This document shows positions 63,738 to 64,000 of a DNA stretch of 64,000 nt, in pieces (position 1 is the stretch's first letter; each line of letters opens with the position of its first letter). The translations under genes and the position numbers were made by a program. Below the pieces are notes generated by a model that ran no database searches, was not told where the DNA came from, and saw only the letters and a list, made by a program, of their open reading frames with translations. This stretch comes from Herbaspirillum sp. SJZ107 (GTDB taxonomy: Bacteria > Pseudomonadota > Gammaproteobacteria > Burkholderiales > Burkholderiaceae_D): positions 1,302,001 through 1,366,000 of the forward strand of contig NZ_VFNH01000002.1 in assembly GCF_006715485.1 (NCBI RefSeq), in the 5' to 3' direction.

Positions 63738-64000
63738 ATTCGGGTCACGCGGCGCGTCGTCCTGTTAACGTCTTTATTGACAGCGATAGCGCCGGCCGCA
63801 TTGGCTGCCGCATCTACCGCCTACTTTCCGCCGCCTGCCGAGTGGGCCCGCAAGGCCCCGGCTCAGCTCGGCATCAACGGCGCAAAACTGGCCGAAGCGA
63901 TCGCCTTCGCGCAGTCCCACGAAACCGAACGCGAGCGCGACTTCTCCGACCAGCGCAAGACCTTCGGCGAGCCGCTCGGTTCGCTGCCGTCGCGGCGCGC
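63735..64000 (+). CDS. Beta-lactamase-like serine hydrolase, partial
   Basis: The frame starts at ATG 63735 and runs off the right edge; 88 residues are visible. A signal peptide (VVLLTSLLTAIAPAALAAA) precedes FPPPAEWARKAPAQLGINGAKLAEAIAFA and KTFGEPLGSLPSRRA. This opening is typical of exported class C beta-lactamase-related serine hydrolases. The catalytic SxxK lies beyond the window, so the assignment rests on the N-terminus only. Confidence 0.7.
   Translation, partial: MIRVTRRVVLLTSLLTAIAPAALAAASTAYFPPPAEWARKAPAQLGINGAKLAEAIAFAQSHETERERDFSDQRKTFGEPLGSLPSRR

Overview
The window is GC-rich chromosomal DNA from a Gram-negative betaproteobacterium. Gene content (alaA-hom neighbours, Omp32-type porin, ArnT-like glycosyltransferase, heptose-type LPS sugar genes) suggests Burkholderiales, probably Oxalobacteraceae (Massilia-like). 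The taxonomic call is inference from protein resemblance, not a database result.

Layout. Positions 1-7527 are chromosomal backbone: a lipid-A/undecaprenyl-sugar type operon (partial SMR transporter, ArnT-like transferase, Mth938-domain protein), alaA, hom, a small unknown gene, an LplT-like MFS/PlsC acyltransferase fusion, and a tRNA-Pro(GGG). Positions 7483-48779 form an integrative and conjugative element (ICE) of 41,242 bp, bounded by a perfect 55-bp direct repeat whose left copy is the 3' end of tRNA-Pro. A P4-type integrase and an AlpA-like regulator lie just inside the right end. Positions 48780-about 50256 look like a remnant of a second island: an acyltransferase gene broken by one nonsense codon, followed by a third, decayed copy of the att/terminator sequence. 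From about 50330 to the end is backbone again: small genes, a divergent S24 repressor/holin pair, an SGNH hydrolase, an LPS/heptose-like glycosyltransferase operon, two stress-type hydrophilic proteins, and an M14 carboxypeptidase/CYTH/serine hydrolase run.

Inside the ICE, left to right: a decayed older integrase beside a tRNA-like relic; an AT-rich SF2 helicase gene plus a small partner (candidate phage defence); an LPD7-domain protein; a VirB/VirD4 type IV secretion operon on the minus strand (virD4, B11, B10, B9, B8, B7-like, B6, eexN, B5, B4, B3, B2, one unknown); a divergent control and partition operon (korA-like, parA/incC-like, parB/korB-like); an oriT with an IncP-type nic motif; a MobC-like protein and a MOBP-type relaxase. 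This is the backbone of a conjugative plasmid of IncP/PromA flavour without a recognisable replication initiator.

The ICE cargo (32220-45856) is an aromatic catabolic island. A minus-strand operon encodes a TfdB-like flavin hydroxylase, the extradiol dioxygenase MhpB, hydrolase MhpC, hydratase MhpD, acylating acetaldehyde dehydrogenase MhpF and aldolase MhpE. Together these would hydroxylate a (hydroxyphenyl)propionate-like compound, cleave the ring and yield pyruvate and acetyl-CoA. A convergent plus-strand set (LysR regulator divergent from an MFS transporter, an ADH-like protein, a cupin, a porin) provides uptake and peripheral steps. A DegT-type aminotransferase sits behind a terminator after mhpE and has no obvious role in the standard pathway.
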